This document shows positions 45,297 through 53,226 of a stretch of DNA of 64,000 bases, in pieces (the first letter of the stretch is position 1; each line of letters begins with the position of its first letter). The notes below the pieces were generated by a model. It worked only from the letters and a program-made list of their open reading frames with translations, was not told where the DNA came from and ran no database searches. Origin of the DNA: JAVBQJ01 sp031549115 (GTDB lineage Bacteria; Verrucomicrobiota; Lentisphaeria; Victivallales; Victivallaceae). Location: NCBI GenBank assembly GCA_031549115.1, contig JAVBQJ010000085.1, positions 1-64,000 on the forward strand. Direction: 5' to 3'. A program made the position numbers and the translations under genes.

Positions 45297-45325
45297 CGTT
45301 AGGAAAAGAGTTCCTTCGTATCGTA

Positions 45326-45597
45326 TTGATGCGGCGACTAATTGGGCTTGCCATGATCGCGTCTCCGCAAAGAATCCGGAGCGGTTTTCCGGTTGAGGGG
45401 GCTACTGACGTAGCTACCTCGAACCGGAAGGCCGCTCCGGGGCTTTTGCGGACGCGACCGCTTCGCGGCACGCGAGATACGAGCCCTGCCTTGCGTTGCC
45501 GGGACGGTACAATACTTGTATTGCTCCATCCCGGCAACGCAAGGCAGTTTCTCATCTCTCGCTGTGTCATGGTAAACCGAATTAGTCGCCGCATCAA
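45326..45597. mobile_element. MITE-like palindromic element with TA flanks
   Basis: A 272-bp non-coding element with 31-bp terminal inverted repeats (45326-45356 and 45567-45597, three mismatches) flanked on both sides by TA (45324-45325 and 45598-45599), the target-site pattern of IS630/mariner-type transposition. Inside are two long hairpins, 45357-45457 and 45473-45561, separated by a small CCGC/GCGG hairpin. It lies between two divergent genes and contains no transposase, so it would be non-autonomous. It occupies the left half of the gene-free gap 45297-45857. Confidence 0.72.
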
Positions 45598-45857
45598 TAA
45601 ATTCCCATATAAAGACCGGAAGAATTTACACCGTAAACCCCGGAAAGGCAACTGAAGAATCCCGAAAAGGCATGAATTTTACGTTTTTTTCCGTTCCGTC
45701 CGCCGATTCGTGGCGATTTTTCGAAAACTTTCCATAAGCAACTCTTGAAAAAGGACACATGAATGTTATTTTACTCGGGATACAGTTATATCCGATATTG
45801 TAACGCTTTCCGGAAAATTGCCGGAAATGCGCGGGATCACAAGCAAGAGAGAGTATC
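45598..45857. promoter_or_regulatory. regulatory gap upstream of alpha-mannosidase
   Basis: The rest of the divergent gap. Seen: an inverted repeat TTTCCGG-7-CCGGAAA (45807-45827) shortly before the mannosidase start, a candidate operator, and a weak -10/-35 pair around 45748-45775. A GAGAGAG ribosome site precedes the ATG at 45858. No small gene is convincing here. Confidence 0.35.
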
Positions 45858-48800
45858 ATGCAGGAAAAAGAATTTCAGTTGTACCTGGGGCGGGCCAAAA
45901 ACTTCTTCTCGCGGCTCCCCCGGGATTTTTTCTTTGAATTACGCCCGTTGGAAGCGCAGTTCTGTGCGTCCGCCGCGCCGGTGCCTTTCGCCGAGCGGTT
46001 GAACGGCGAATTCCAGGTTCTGCAGGAAAAGCAGAAGTGGGGCGAACTCTGGGACAGCGGCTGGGTACGCCTGCAGGGCACCGTCCCGCAGGATTGGGAC
46101 GGGAAACCGGTGGCGCTGAAGCTGAATTTCGGCGGCGAAGCGCTGCTGTTCGACAACGCCGGAATCCCGGTCTACAGCTTCACCAACACCAGTGTGTATG
46201 CGCATCAGTACCGCAAGGAGTTATACCAGCTGACCCCCTGCGCCAAGGCCGGGGAACGCTTCGACCTGTGGGTGGAAATGGCCGCCAACGGCCTGTTTGG
46301 CGACGAAGTCAATCCGGACGCGCCGGATCAGAAGCTGACCGTCGGCGTGGCGGAATCGCTGCGCTTCGGCAGCTTCAACCGCGAAGCCTGGTTATTGCAG
46401 CTGGAGCTCGAAATCATGCTGGGCCTGCTCGGTTCCCGGGTCAACGGCGAAAGCATTTACAGCCATTCGCGCCGCGACCGCCGTTCCGTCCAGATACTCT
46501 GTGCCATCAATGAGGCGATCAATCTGTACGCCGACAATCCGGCCAACGCGGCCAGGGCGCGGGCGGCTCTCGCCGGCGAACTGAATCGTCCGGCCGTGTC
46601 AAGCACATTGCAGGCGACCGCCGTGGGCCATGCGCATATCGATACCGGCTGGCTGTGGCCGGTCCGCGAAACCATCCGCAAATGCGCCCGCACCTTCGCC
46701 AGCCAGTTGAAGCTGATGGACGAATACCCCGATTATGTGTTCGGAGCGTCGCAGGCGCAACATTACGCGTTCACCAAACAGCATTACCCCGAACTTTACG
46801 CCAAAATCAAGGAACGCGTCGCCGAAGGGCGCTGGGAAATCCAGGGCGGCATGTGGGTGGAAGCCGACTGCAACATCATCTCCGGCGAGTCGATGGTGCG
46901 CCAGTTCCTCCATGGGAAAAACTTCTTCATGGACGAGTTCGGCTTCGATGTGAAAAACCTGTGGCTTCCCGACGTGTTCGGGTATTCCGCGGCGATGCCG
47001 CAGATCATCAAGCGCTCCGGCTGCGATTACTTCCTGACCCAGAAGATTTCATGGAGCCAGTTCAACAAATTCCCGTATCACACCTTCCTGTGGCGCGGAA
47101 TCGACAACACCGAAGTATTGACCCACTTCCCGCCGGAAGACACCTACAACACCAGTCTGGTGCCGGACCAACTGACCTACGGCGAAAACAATTACAATGA
47201 AAACGCGGTAGTCCCGGAATTCATGAGCCTCTTCGGCATCGGCGACGGCGGCGGCGGCCCGAAGGAAGAGTACATCGAACGCGGTTTGCGGCTCCGCGAC
47301 CTGGAAGGTTCGCCGAAGGTGAAATTCGACCGTGCCGACCGCTTCTTCGAACGCGTGGAAGCCTACCGCGGCAAACTGCCGCGTTGGGTGGGCGAGTTGT
47401 ATCTCGAACTCCACCGCGGTACCCTGACCTCGCAGAGCCGCACCAAGCGCAACAACCGCAAGTGCGAGCAGATGCTGCAGCTGACCGAATTCGTCTGCTC
47501 CTGCCTGCCGGGTGCCGAGTACCCGGTCAAAGAGCTCGATTACGCCTGGAAAAAGGTGCTGATCAACCAGTTCCATGACATCATCCCGGGTTCTTCGATC
47601 CGCGAGGTCTACGAAGTCACCGAAAAAGAACACGCGGAAATTCTGGCGTTGTGCGCCGAATTGCTCGACATCGCCTGCGGCAAGCTGCTGACAAAGCAGG
47701 AAAACGCCGTCACCGTGATCAACTCGCTGCCGGTGAATTACGACATGCCCGTGCGCCTGCCCGATTCCTGGGAAAACTCCACGGTGATTACCCCGGGAGG
47801 GCATGAGGTCGCCGTCCAGACCGAAGCCGACGGAAGCGTATGGGCGCTGGGGTGTTTCGCCCCGGACAGCGTCACCACGCTGGAAAAGGGCGAAGTCCGT
47901 TCCACGTACGCCCGCCCCCTGGACAACGATCTGGTGCTGGAAAACGCGCTGATCCGTTACGAGTTCGATCATGCGGCGCGTCTGATCCGGGCTTTCGATA
48001 AGGAAACCCAACGCGACATTCTGGCTCCGGGCGAAGTCGGCAACGATCTCGCGCTTTACGTCGACGTGCCGAATATGTGGGACGCCTGGGATATCGACTT
48101 TTTTTACGAAAACGAATCGGTGGAGCATCCGGAAGGAATCGGCGCGTCCTGTTCCGCCTTCGGCATCGTCCGCCAGGTTTTGAACTTCAAGTTGAAGGTC
48201 GGCCAGTCGATGCTGTGCCAGCAGGTGATTCTCTCGTCGAACAGCAAGCGCCTGGAATTCCACACCGAGGCGGACTGGCGCGAATCGCGCCGGATGCTCC
48301 GGGTCGGTTTCCCGGTTTCCGTGACCGCCACCGAAGCCAGCTTCGATATCCAGTACGGCACCGTCAAGCGCCCCACCCACCGGAACACTTCGTGGGACCA
48401 GGCGCGCTTCGAAGTCGCGGCGCACCGCTTCATCGACCTGAGCGACAGCCTCTGCGGCGTGGCGCTGTTGAACGACTGCAAATACGGGCACAAGGTCCAT
48501 GGCAACACACTGGACCTCAATCTGTTGCGGGCGACCAGCTATCCGGCCCCCGGCGCCGATCGCGGCATGCAGCGTTTCAGCTATGCGCTGCTGCCGCACA
48601 CCGGCACACTGAATGATTCCGATGTCCGCGCCGAAGCCGCCGCCTTCAACCGGGCGCCGTGGATCGCGGCCGGATTTGCCGCCGCGACGCCTCCGGCCAT
48701 TCCCTGCCGCCAGCTCGACGGTGCCGGAGTCAGCCTGGAGGTGGTCAAGAAGGCCGAAAAATCCGACGCCACCGTGATCCGCGTGGTGGAAACCCAGGGC

Positions 48801-48959
48801 CGCCCGAGCACCGGAACGCTGCAGTTCGCCGAACACTTCCGTGAACTCACCGAAACCAACCTGGTGGAATGGGAAAGCAAGAATGCCATCCCGCTGGACG
48901 GCGCGCCAATCACGATATCGCTGGCTCCGTTCGAAATCCGGACCTATCTGGTAAAGTAA
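45858..48959 (+). CDS. alpha-mannosidase, GH38
   Basis: 1033 residues, the normal length of bacterial GH38 enzymes. Zinc ligands are in GHAHIDTGWLWPVRET (His258, His260, Asp262), and the catalytic nucleophile is Asp372 in LWLPDVFGYSAAMPQI; the N-terminal domain and the long C-terminal beta-sandwich part (from about 640) are intact. No signal peptide, so it is cytoplasmic, trimming mannose from imported oligosaccharides. It has no partner gene within an operon; a terminator follows directly. Confidence 0.93.
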   Translation: MQEKEFQLYLGRAKNFFSRLPRDFFFELRPLEAQFCASAAPVPFAERLNGEFQVLQEKQKWGELWDSGWVRLQGTVPQDWDGKPVALKLNFGGEALLFDNAGIPVYSFTNTSVYAHQYRKELYQLTPCAKAGERFDLWVEMAANGLFGDEVNPDAPDQKLTVGVAESLRFGSFNREAWLLQLELEIMLGLLGSRVNGESIYSHSRRDRRSVQILCAINEAINLYADNPANAARARAALAGELNRPAVSSTLQATAVGHAHIDTGWLWPVRETIRKCARTFASQLKLMDEYPDYVFGASQAQHYAFTKQHYPELYAKIKERVAEGRWEIQGGMWVEADCNIISGESMVRQFLHGKNFFMDEFGFDVKNLWLPDVFGYSAAMPQIIKRSGCDYFLTQKISWSQFNKFPYHTFLWRGIDNTEVLTHFPPEDTYNTSLVPDQLTYGENNYNENAVVPEFMSLFGIGDGGGGPKEEYIERGLRLRDLEGSPKVKFDRADRFFERVEAYRGKLPRWVGELYLELHRGTLTSQSRTKRNNRKCEQMLQLTEFVCSCLPGAEYPVKELDYAWKKVLINQFHDIIPGSSIREVYEVTEKEHAEILALCAELLDIACGKLLTKQENAVTVINSLPVNYDMPVRLPDSWENSTVITPGGHEVAVQTEADGSVWALGCFAPDSVTTLEKGEVRSTYARPLDNDLVLENALIRYEFDHAARLIRAFDKETQRDILAPGEVGNDLALYVDVPNMWDAWDIDFFYENESVEHPEGIGASCSAFGIVRQVLNFKLKVGQSMLCQQVILSSNSKRLEFHTEADWRESRRMLRVGFPVSVTATEASFDIQYGTVKRPTHRNTSWDQARFEVAAHRFIDLSDSLCGVALLNDCKYGHKVHGNTLDLNLLRATSYPAPGADRGMQRFSYALLPHTGTLNDSDVRAEAAAFNRAPWIAAGFAAATPPAIPCRQLDGAGVSLEVVKKAEKSDATVIRVVETQGRPSTGTLQFAEHFRELTETNLVEWESKNAIPLDGAPITISLAPFEIRTYLVK

Positions 48960-48971
48960 AATAATTCTTTC

Positions 48972-49000
48972 GACCGGGCTGAAACGGCCCGGTCCGTTTT
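48972..49000 (+). terminator. terminator after the alpha-mannosidase gene
   Basis: GACCGGGC and GCCCGGTC form a stem followed by CGTTTT. Confidence 0.7.
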
Positions 49001-49030
49001 CAACACCCTACACGAGTAAGGACAAAAATC

Positions 49031-49651
49031 ATGGGCGAATTCAAAAACGACACCGAACGCATCAGCTATGCGATGGGAATGAACATGGCCGAATATATGG
49101 CGCATCAGCCGGTGCCGCTGGATCCGGCGCTGGTTCTGCGCGGCATCGCGGAAATGCTCTCCGGCAAGCCGCAGCTGAGCCAGGAGGAATACCAGGCGGC
49201 GATGCAGCAACTGCAGCAGCAGATGCAGCAGGCCGGCCAGGAGGAGGTTACCCGCCTGGGCAAAGCCAATGCGGAAGCGGAAGCAAAATTCATGGCGGAA
49301 AACGCCAAGGCGGCCGGCGTGGTCACCCTGCCGTCCGGGTTGCAGTACCTGGTCGTCACCGAAGGCACCGGCAAGAAGCCGACCGCGGCGGATAAGGTCA
49401 AAGTCCACTACACCGGCACCTTGCTGAACGGCCAGGTGTTCGACAGCTCGGTCCAGCGCGGCCAGCCGGTCGAATTCGGCGTCACCCAGGTGATTCCCGG
49501 CTGGGTCGAAGGGCTGCAGCTGATGCCGGTCGGCGGCAAGTACAAGTTCTTCATCCCGGCGGCGCTCGCTTACGGCGAACGCGGCGCGGGCCAGCAGATC
49601 CAGCCGAATTCGGCGTTGATCTTCGAAGTCGAACTGCTCGATATCGTTTAA
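49031..49651 (+). CDS. FKBP-type peptidyl-prolyl isomerase
   Basis: 206 residues: an FKBP N-terminal helical dimerisation domain with a glutamine-rich coil (AAMQQLQQQMQQAGQEEVTRLG), then an FKBP domain (LQYLVVTEGTGKKPTAADKVKVHYTGTLLNGQVFDSS ... VIPGWVEGLQLMPVGGKYKFFIPAALAYGERGAG). This is the FkpA/Mip layout, but there is no signal peptide, so it should be cytoplasmic, unlike FkpA. It speeds proline isomerisation in protein folding. Terminators on both sides make it monocistronic. Confidence 0.92.
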   Translation: MGEFKNDTERISYAMGMNMAEYMAHQPVPLDPALVLRGIAEMLSGKPQLSQEEYQAAMQQLQQQMQQAGQEEVTRLGKANAEAEAKFMAENAKAAGVVTLPSGLQYLVVTEGTGKKPTAADKVKVHYTGTLLNGQVFDSSVQRGQPVEFGVTQVIPGWVEGLQLMPVGGKYKFFIPAALAYGERGAGQQIQPNSALIFEVELLDIV

Positions 49652-49658
49652 GCTTCAG

Positions 49659-49691
49659 CCGGGCCGGAAGCGACTCCGGCCCGGTTTTTTT
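49659..49691 (+). terminator. terminator after the FKBP gene
   Basis: A perfect 10-bp stem (CCGGGCCGGA with TCCGGCCCGG) followed by seven T residues. Confidence 0.9.
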
Positions 49692-49708
49692 CCATTCCGG
49701 AGACATTC

Positions 49709-50470
49709 ATGCAATTCCGTCCCTGTATCGATCTACACGCCGGACGCGTCAAACAGATCGTCGGTTCCAGCCTGCGCGACGACGATCGGGGGTTGCGCAC
49801 CAACTTCGAGTCGGAGCTGCCGCCCTCGCATTACGCGGAGCTGTACCGGCTCGATCATCTGACCGGCGGTCACGTGATCATGCTCGGCGGCGGCAACCGC
49901 GACGCCGCGCGCAACGCGCTGGCGGCATGGCCCGGCGGACTACAGGTCGGGGGCGGAATCGATGACGGCAACGCCCGCGAATGGCTCGACGCCGGGGCGG
50001 CGCAGGTGATCGTCACCAGTTGGATATTCCGTGAAGGCCGGTTGGAAGTCGAACGATTGCGCAGTCTGGCCGCACAGATCGGCAAAGAGCGATTGGTTCT
50101 CGACGTCAGCTGCCGCCGCCGCGGCGACATGTATTACATCGTCACCGACCGGTGGCAGAAGTTCACCGAAATGCCGGTCGACCGGAAAACGCTGGAATTT
50201 CTGTCCGGTTACTGCTGCGAATTTCTGGTCCACGCCGTCGACGTGGAGGGCAAACAGGCCGGAATCGATCGGGAACTGCTCGAACTTCTGGCCGCCGACT
50301 CTCCGCTGGACTGCGTCTACGCGGGCGGCATCGCGACACTCGATGATATCGCCGCCATCGGCAAAGCCGGACACGGCCGGATCCACTTCACCGTCGGCTC
50401 CGCGCTGGACATCTTCGGCGGCCCCCTCCCCTACGCCGACGTCGTGAAAGCGGCGCACAATGCCGCCTGA
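49709..50470 (+). CDS. hisA: eukaryote-type HisA (ProFAR isomerase)
   Basis: 253 residues. It follows the fungal/plant HIS6 pattern rather than the ordinary bacterial HisA: FRPCIDLHAGRVKQIVGSSL, TNFESELPPSHYAELYRLDHLTGGHVIML, LQVGGGIDDGNAREWLDAGAAQVIVTSWIF, LVLDVSCRRRGDMYYIVTDRWQKFT, LVHAVDVEGKQAGID and a final FTVGSALDIFGG. The enzyme opens the ProFAR ring in histidine synthesis. It is a lone his gene in this window. Transfer from or to a eukaryote-like lineage is possible. Confidence 0.88.
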   Translation: MQFRPCIDLHAGRVKQIVGSSLRDDDRGLRTNFESELPPSHYAELYRLDHLTGGHVIMLGGGNRDAARNALAAWPGGLQVGGGIDDGNAREWLDAGAAQVIVTSWIFREGRLEVERLRSLAAQIGKERLVLDVSCRRRGDMYYIVTDRWQKFTEMPVDRKTLEFLSGYCCEFLVHAVDVEGKQAGIDRELLELLAADSPLDCVYAGGIATLDDIAAIGKAGHGRIHFTVGSALDIFGGPLPYADVVKAAHNAA

Positions 50471-50472
50471 AG

Positions 50473-50719
50473 TAAAAAATAAATAAAATAGAGCCGCGAA
50501 GCGGCGGTCTGCCCTCCGTCATACGGAGGCGCAGTCCAGCGCGCGAACAGCGCTGGTCGCCCCAGGCGCGTAGCGCCTCGAAAGGGGCGAAAGTATAGTA
50601 AGCGAACCGGGAGGTGAGCGGAAGCCACCCGAGGAAGCGAAGGTGTAGATTCGGCGATGGCAAAGCCGAGGCGAATCTCCACATAGAGCGGACGAGGCCG
50701 GCACAGGCGGTCGAATCGA
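50473..50719 (-). repeat. structured dispersed repeat, copy B (possible ncRNA)
   Basis: Reverse-oriented relative of the element at 9882-10137. On the minus strand it carries the same hairpin order, the same core CTTACTATACTTTCGCCCC and the same terminal GCCGC/GCGGC hairpin followed by T-runs. Stems covary: GTGTAGATTCG/CGAATCTCCAC at 50643-50653/50672-50682, GGTG/CACC at 50613-50616/50626-50629, AGGCGC/GCGCCT at 50564-50569/50573-50578, CCAGCGC/GCGCTGG at 50536-50542/50550-50556. It lies between hisA and a divergent lipoprotein gene. Confidence 0.75.
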
Positions 50720-50738
50720 AAAAGAGGAGGATTGCTTG

Positions 50739-51161
50739 ATGAAACGAGTGATTTTCGGCGTCTCCGTCATTGTTCTGACATTGCTGGTGGGCTGTACGAC
50801 GAAATATTCGACCTCCGATTGGATCGATTACCGCGATGAATTGCCGGAAAATACGCTGCGTATTGAGTTCGATCGGGGTGGTTTTATCATCAAATCCGAC
50901 GACTCCCGATCCATGCCGCAAAGCGCGGAGGCAATCGTGGCCTACCTGGAAACATTGAACCCGAAACCCGCGGCGATCGCCCTGCTGGAGAGCAAACCGC
51001 ATCGGGATTTGACGGCGGCGACAGCGATTCTGCAATACGCATTGGAACACCGGATACGGGTTTTTCACGTCGGATTTACCAACTTTATTGATCCCGACAA
51101 TCCACGCTACGGTGATATCACCGAGCTTACCGATATCCGGCAGCTGCAAACGGAGGAGTGA
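50739..51161 (+). CDS. lipoprotein of unknown function
   Basis: 140 residues from ATG 50739 with an AGAGGAGG site (a TTG three bases earlier is less likely). The signal peptide ends in a lipobox, TLLVGC. The mature domain (LRIEFDRGGFIIKSDDS ... AIALLESKPHRDLTAATAILQYALEHRIRVFHVGF) has the beta-alpha spacing of the ExbD/TolR periplasmic domain, but the similarity is weak and only by eye. It precedes by 3 bases a membrane protein ending in an acyl-carrier domain, so the two likely function together. Confidence 0.6.
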   Translation: MKRVIFGVSVIVLTLLVGCTTKYSTSDWIDYRDELPENTLRIEFDRGGFIIKSDDSRSMPQSAEAIVAYLETLNPKPAAIALLESKPHRDLTAATAILQYALEHRIRVFHVGFTNFIDPDNPRYGDITELTDIRQLQTEE

Positions 51162-51164
51162 AGT

Positions 51165-52412
51165 ATGTTCAAACCGTTCCGGTTCACTTTGTTCGTGCTT
51201 TTGTGGGGGCTGTGCTTTGTTTTCCCGTATGGAATGTTCCTCGGCTGGGGCTATCTGGTCGCCTGGGCCGCGATATGGCGGGTTTTCTTTTACCGCACGG
51301 CTTCGACTCTGGGGCGTACGGCAGTTCCGCCGCCGGAACTTTTCGCGTTGCCGAAGCTGAAACTGTCCGGCGAAGCGCTCACGATTCCGCCGGAATTCGC
51401 CGCAAAAATAGTGCGGCGCATTGCCCGGATCAACGCCGGATTCCGCATTTTTCATCCACACTCACCCGGCAGCATGGGTATATATTTATCCCCCATCGGC
51501 GGTACGGTTTTTTGCGTTTGCGCCTTGTTCAACGCTCCATTCTCCGTGCCGGCCGGAGGAATCGCAATGGTACTGTGTGTACTGAATTTGCTGATTTTTC
51601 TCCCAGCGGCAATCGCTTTCCGGCATTCGCTGCGGCACTTCAACGCCGTGCAAAGCAAATGGCTGGCCACCGTTCCGCGCCCGGCATTCGATCCGGAGGA
51701 TATCCAACAGCGCAATCATTTCTGCCGTCACTTCAGCGACGCATTCAAAGCGCGAATCGCGCTGGATCTCGTCAAGGCATTAAAAATCGACTTCATGGTT
51801 TACCCGGAGGATGCGCTCTGGCTGCTCGCCCGGCAAAGCCGATTACCGGAACTGGTGGCATTTCTGGATCGGTTCGGCCTGGAGCCGCAACTGGAAACCC
51901 TGGGCGAACTGATCGAGCGCCGGGCTATCGGCAACAGAACTGCCGTAGATTTTTCCGATTTACCGGCTCAAAATCCCGTACCGCAACCCTCCCCGGCGTG
52001 GCCGGAGGAATTGCGGCAACTCATCAAGACCAAGGATGACCGTTTTCTGCGCTGCAACGATCGCCAAACGGATGTTTTTTTACGTTCAAGGCCGTTCTCC
52101 CGCGAGGAATTCGCCTCCTATTGGCCGACGCGCCGGGAGGCGGAGATTGCGTGGGTCATCCGCGATGCCGCGATCGAAATCATGGGGCGCCCGAAAGATA
52201 TCATGACGTATCCCAATGACCCGATGGCGATACTGGACTTCTGGAAGGGCGACTCGCTGGATATGGTGGAATTCATCATGGCATTGGAGGAACATTTCGG
52301 CATAAGCATACCCGAGGCCGAGGCGCAAAAGTTTTTCGACCGCTTCGATTTGCGCGACGCCGTCCACTACATCATCGAGAAATCGGAGAGCGAAAATTAC
52401 CCGGAAGCCTGA
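51165..52412 (+). CDS. membrane protein with C-terminal acyl carrier-like domain
   Basis: 415 residues. Two hydrophobic regions (FTLFVLLWGLCFVFPYGMFLGWGYLVAWAAIW at 10-40 is listed in parts; a second at about 105-150) anchor the N-terminus. A middle region of about 200 residues is uncharacterised. The last 80 residues read like an acyl carrier protein: WKGDSLDMVEFIMALEEHFGISIPEAEA, with Ser364 in DSL as the expected phosphopantetheine site, then FDLRDAVHYI. Single-domain relatives are known as DUF1493 proteins. Function unknown; a membrane-tethered carrier for lipid or envelope modification is an inference. Confidence 0.62.
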   Translation: MFKPFRFTLFVLLWGLCFVFPYGMFLGWGYLVAWAAIWRVFFYRTASTLGRTAVPPPELFALPKLKLSGEALTIPPEFAAKIVRRIARINAGFRIFHPHSPGSMGIYLSPIGGTVFCVCALFNAPFSVPAGGIAMVLCVLNLLIFLPAAIAFRHSLRHFNAVQSKWLATVPRPAFDPEDIQQRNHFCRHFSDAFKARIALDLVKALKIDFMVYPEDALWLLARQSRLPELVAFLDRFGLEPQLETLGELIERRAIGNRTAVDFSDLPAQNPVPQPSPAWPEELRQLIKTKDDRFLRCNDRQTDVFLRSRPFSREEFASYWPTRREAEIAWVIRDAAIEIMGRPKDIMTYPNDPMAILDFWKGDSLDMVEFIMALEEHFGISIPEAEAQKFFDRFDLRDAVHYIIEKSESENYPEA

Positions 52413-52420
52413 GCACCGTA

Positions 52421-52456
52421 GAAAAACCGCCGCCAACCTCGCATAAGGGCTGACGG
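52421..52456 (-). terminator. terminator of the nucleotidyltransferase pair
   Basis: Minus strand: GCCGTCAGCC pairs with GGTTGGCGGC (two G-U wobbles) followed by GGTTTTT. It shares its right arm GAGGTTGGCGGCG with the typA terminator at 53172. Confidence 0.65.
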
Positions 52457-52474
52457 CTATTTGACATAATCAAC

Positions 52475-52615
52475 TCAAATATGGCTGCCGCCGCCGGAAT
52501 GCTTTTTGCGCAGAAAGTACGTTCTTTGGTGCATAGGCAGCGCCAACAGACGCCGAATCAGGCGGATATCACCTGGGGTATCACTTTTCGGAATCTTGAA
52601 TTCGGCAATCGCCAT
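52475..52615 (-). CDS. small protein overlapping the nucleotidyltransferase end
   Basis: 46 residues (starts MAIAEFKIPKSDTPGDI, ends RKKHSGGGSHI), basic, no recognised family. It begins inside the last 35 bases of the nucleotidyltransferase gene and has GGAG directly before its ATG, so it is probably translated by coupling. The arrangement resembles a two-gene accessory module. The short AT-rich context makes a random frame possible. Confidence 0.5.
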   Translation of the reverse strand: MAIAEFKIPKSDTPGDIRLIRRLLALPMHQRTYFLRKKHSGGGSHI

Positions 52616-53099
52616 CTCCAGCTTTTTGCAGTCGCTCTTTTTCATGAAGTGTCATCTCCAATAAAGGAATTGTGGCTACATCTTTGAGGCGATTCGAGCT
52701 TTTCTTGCTCATCAAAACGTCTTCAAGACTCGCCACATAAAGAAAGTGTTTTCCGAAACATACTTTACTGGCGCGCGGGAAAATAGTCTCATATTGAATA
52801 CCATCCGCTTCAAAAAGAATATCAATGGCAAATCCGGTTCTCTTCTCTTCCAACCGGAACATCCGATAACCGCGGGCAGTCCGTTCGATTTCCATAAATG
52901 TATATTCATACTGCTGCGCCAAGGCAACCAGTTTCCGAAAAGTATCTCGCAAGTCCTTCTGACAAAAAAGAAAATCCACATCAACCGTAGTCACCGGAGC
53001 CCCTTGAAGAGCGGCTGCGGCATTTCCAATCATTACGGCATCAATATGGTATTCCGCAAAACTGCGTGCGATAAACTCCAAATAACCAGTTGCATCCAT
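52581..53099 (-). CDS. nucleotidyltransferase-fold protein
   Basis: 172 residues with a pol-beta-type nucleotidyltransferase core: VMIGNAAAALQGAPVTTVDVDFLF (glycine-containing loop, then the DxD metal pair), and a later IDILFEADG aspartate strand. Related proteins include AbiEii/MNT-type toxins and other uncharacterised nucleotidyltransferases. The gene is AT-richer than its neighbours and is flanked by two similar terminators, which suggests acquisition. It overlaps the following small gene. Confidence 0.7.
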   Translation of the reverse strand: MDATGYLEFIARSFAEYHIDAVMIGNAAAALQGAPVTTVDVDFLFCQKDLRDTFRKLVALAQQYEYTFMEIERTARGYRMFRLEEKRTGFAIDILFEADGIQYETIFPRASKVCFGKHFLYVASLEDVLMSKKSSNRLKDVATIPLLEMTLHEKERLQKAGDGDCRIQDSEK

Positions 53100-53171
53100 A
53101 CATGAATACCCCTTCTTTCACAATCATAATATACTTGCTGTCAAGCAAAAAACAAATCATTTCTTCCAAAT

Positions 53172-53209
53172 AAAATCGCCGCCAACCTCGTATGGAGATT
53201 GACGGCGGA
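53172..53209 (-). terminator. terminator of typA
   Basis: Minus strand: CGCCGTCAATCTC pairs with GAGGTTGGCGGCG over 13 bp (two wobbles), followed by GATTTTATTT. Confidence 0.75.
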
Positions 53210-53226
53210 GATGTACCAGGATCGGA

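Noticed and set aside
45326..45597. CRISPR array
   Set aside because: The repetition is palindromic, not direct repeats with unique spacers; no such array exists in the window.
47049..48836. Open minus-strand frame opposite the alpha-mannosidase
   Set aside because: Antisense to a complete GH38 gene with catalytic residues; no sign of function.
50736..50738. TTG as start of the lipoprotein
   Set aside because: The ATG three bases on is better spaced from the AGAGGAGG site.
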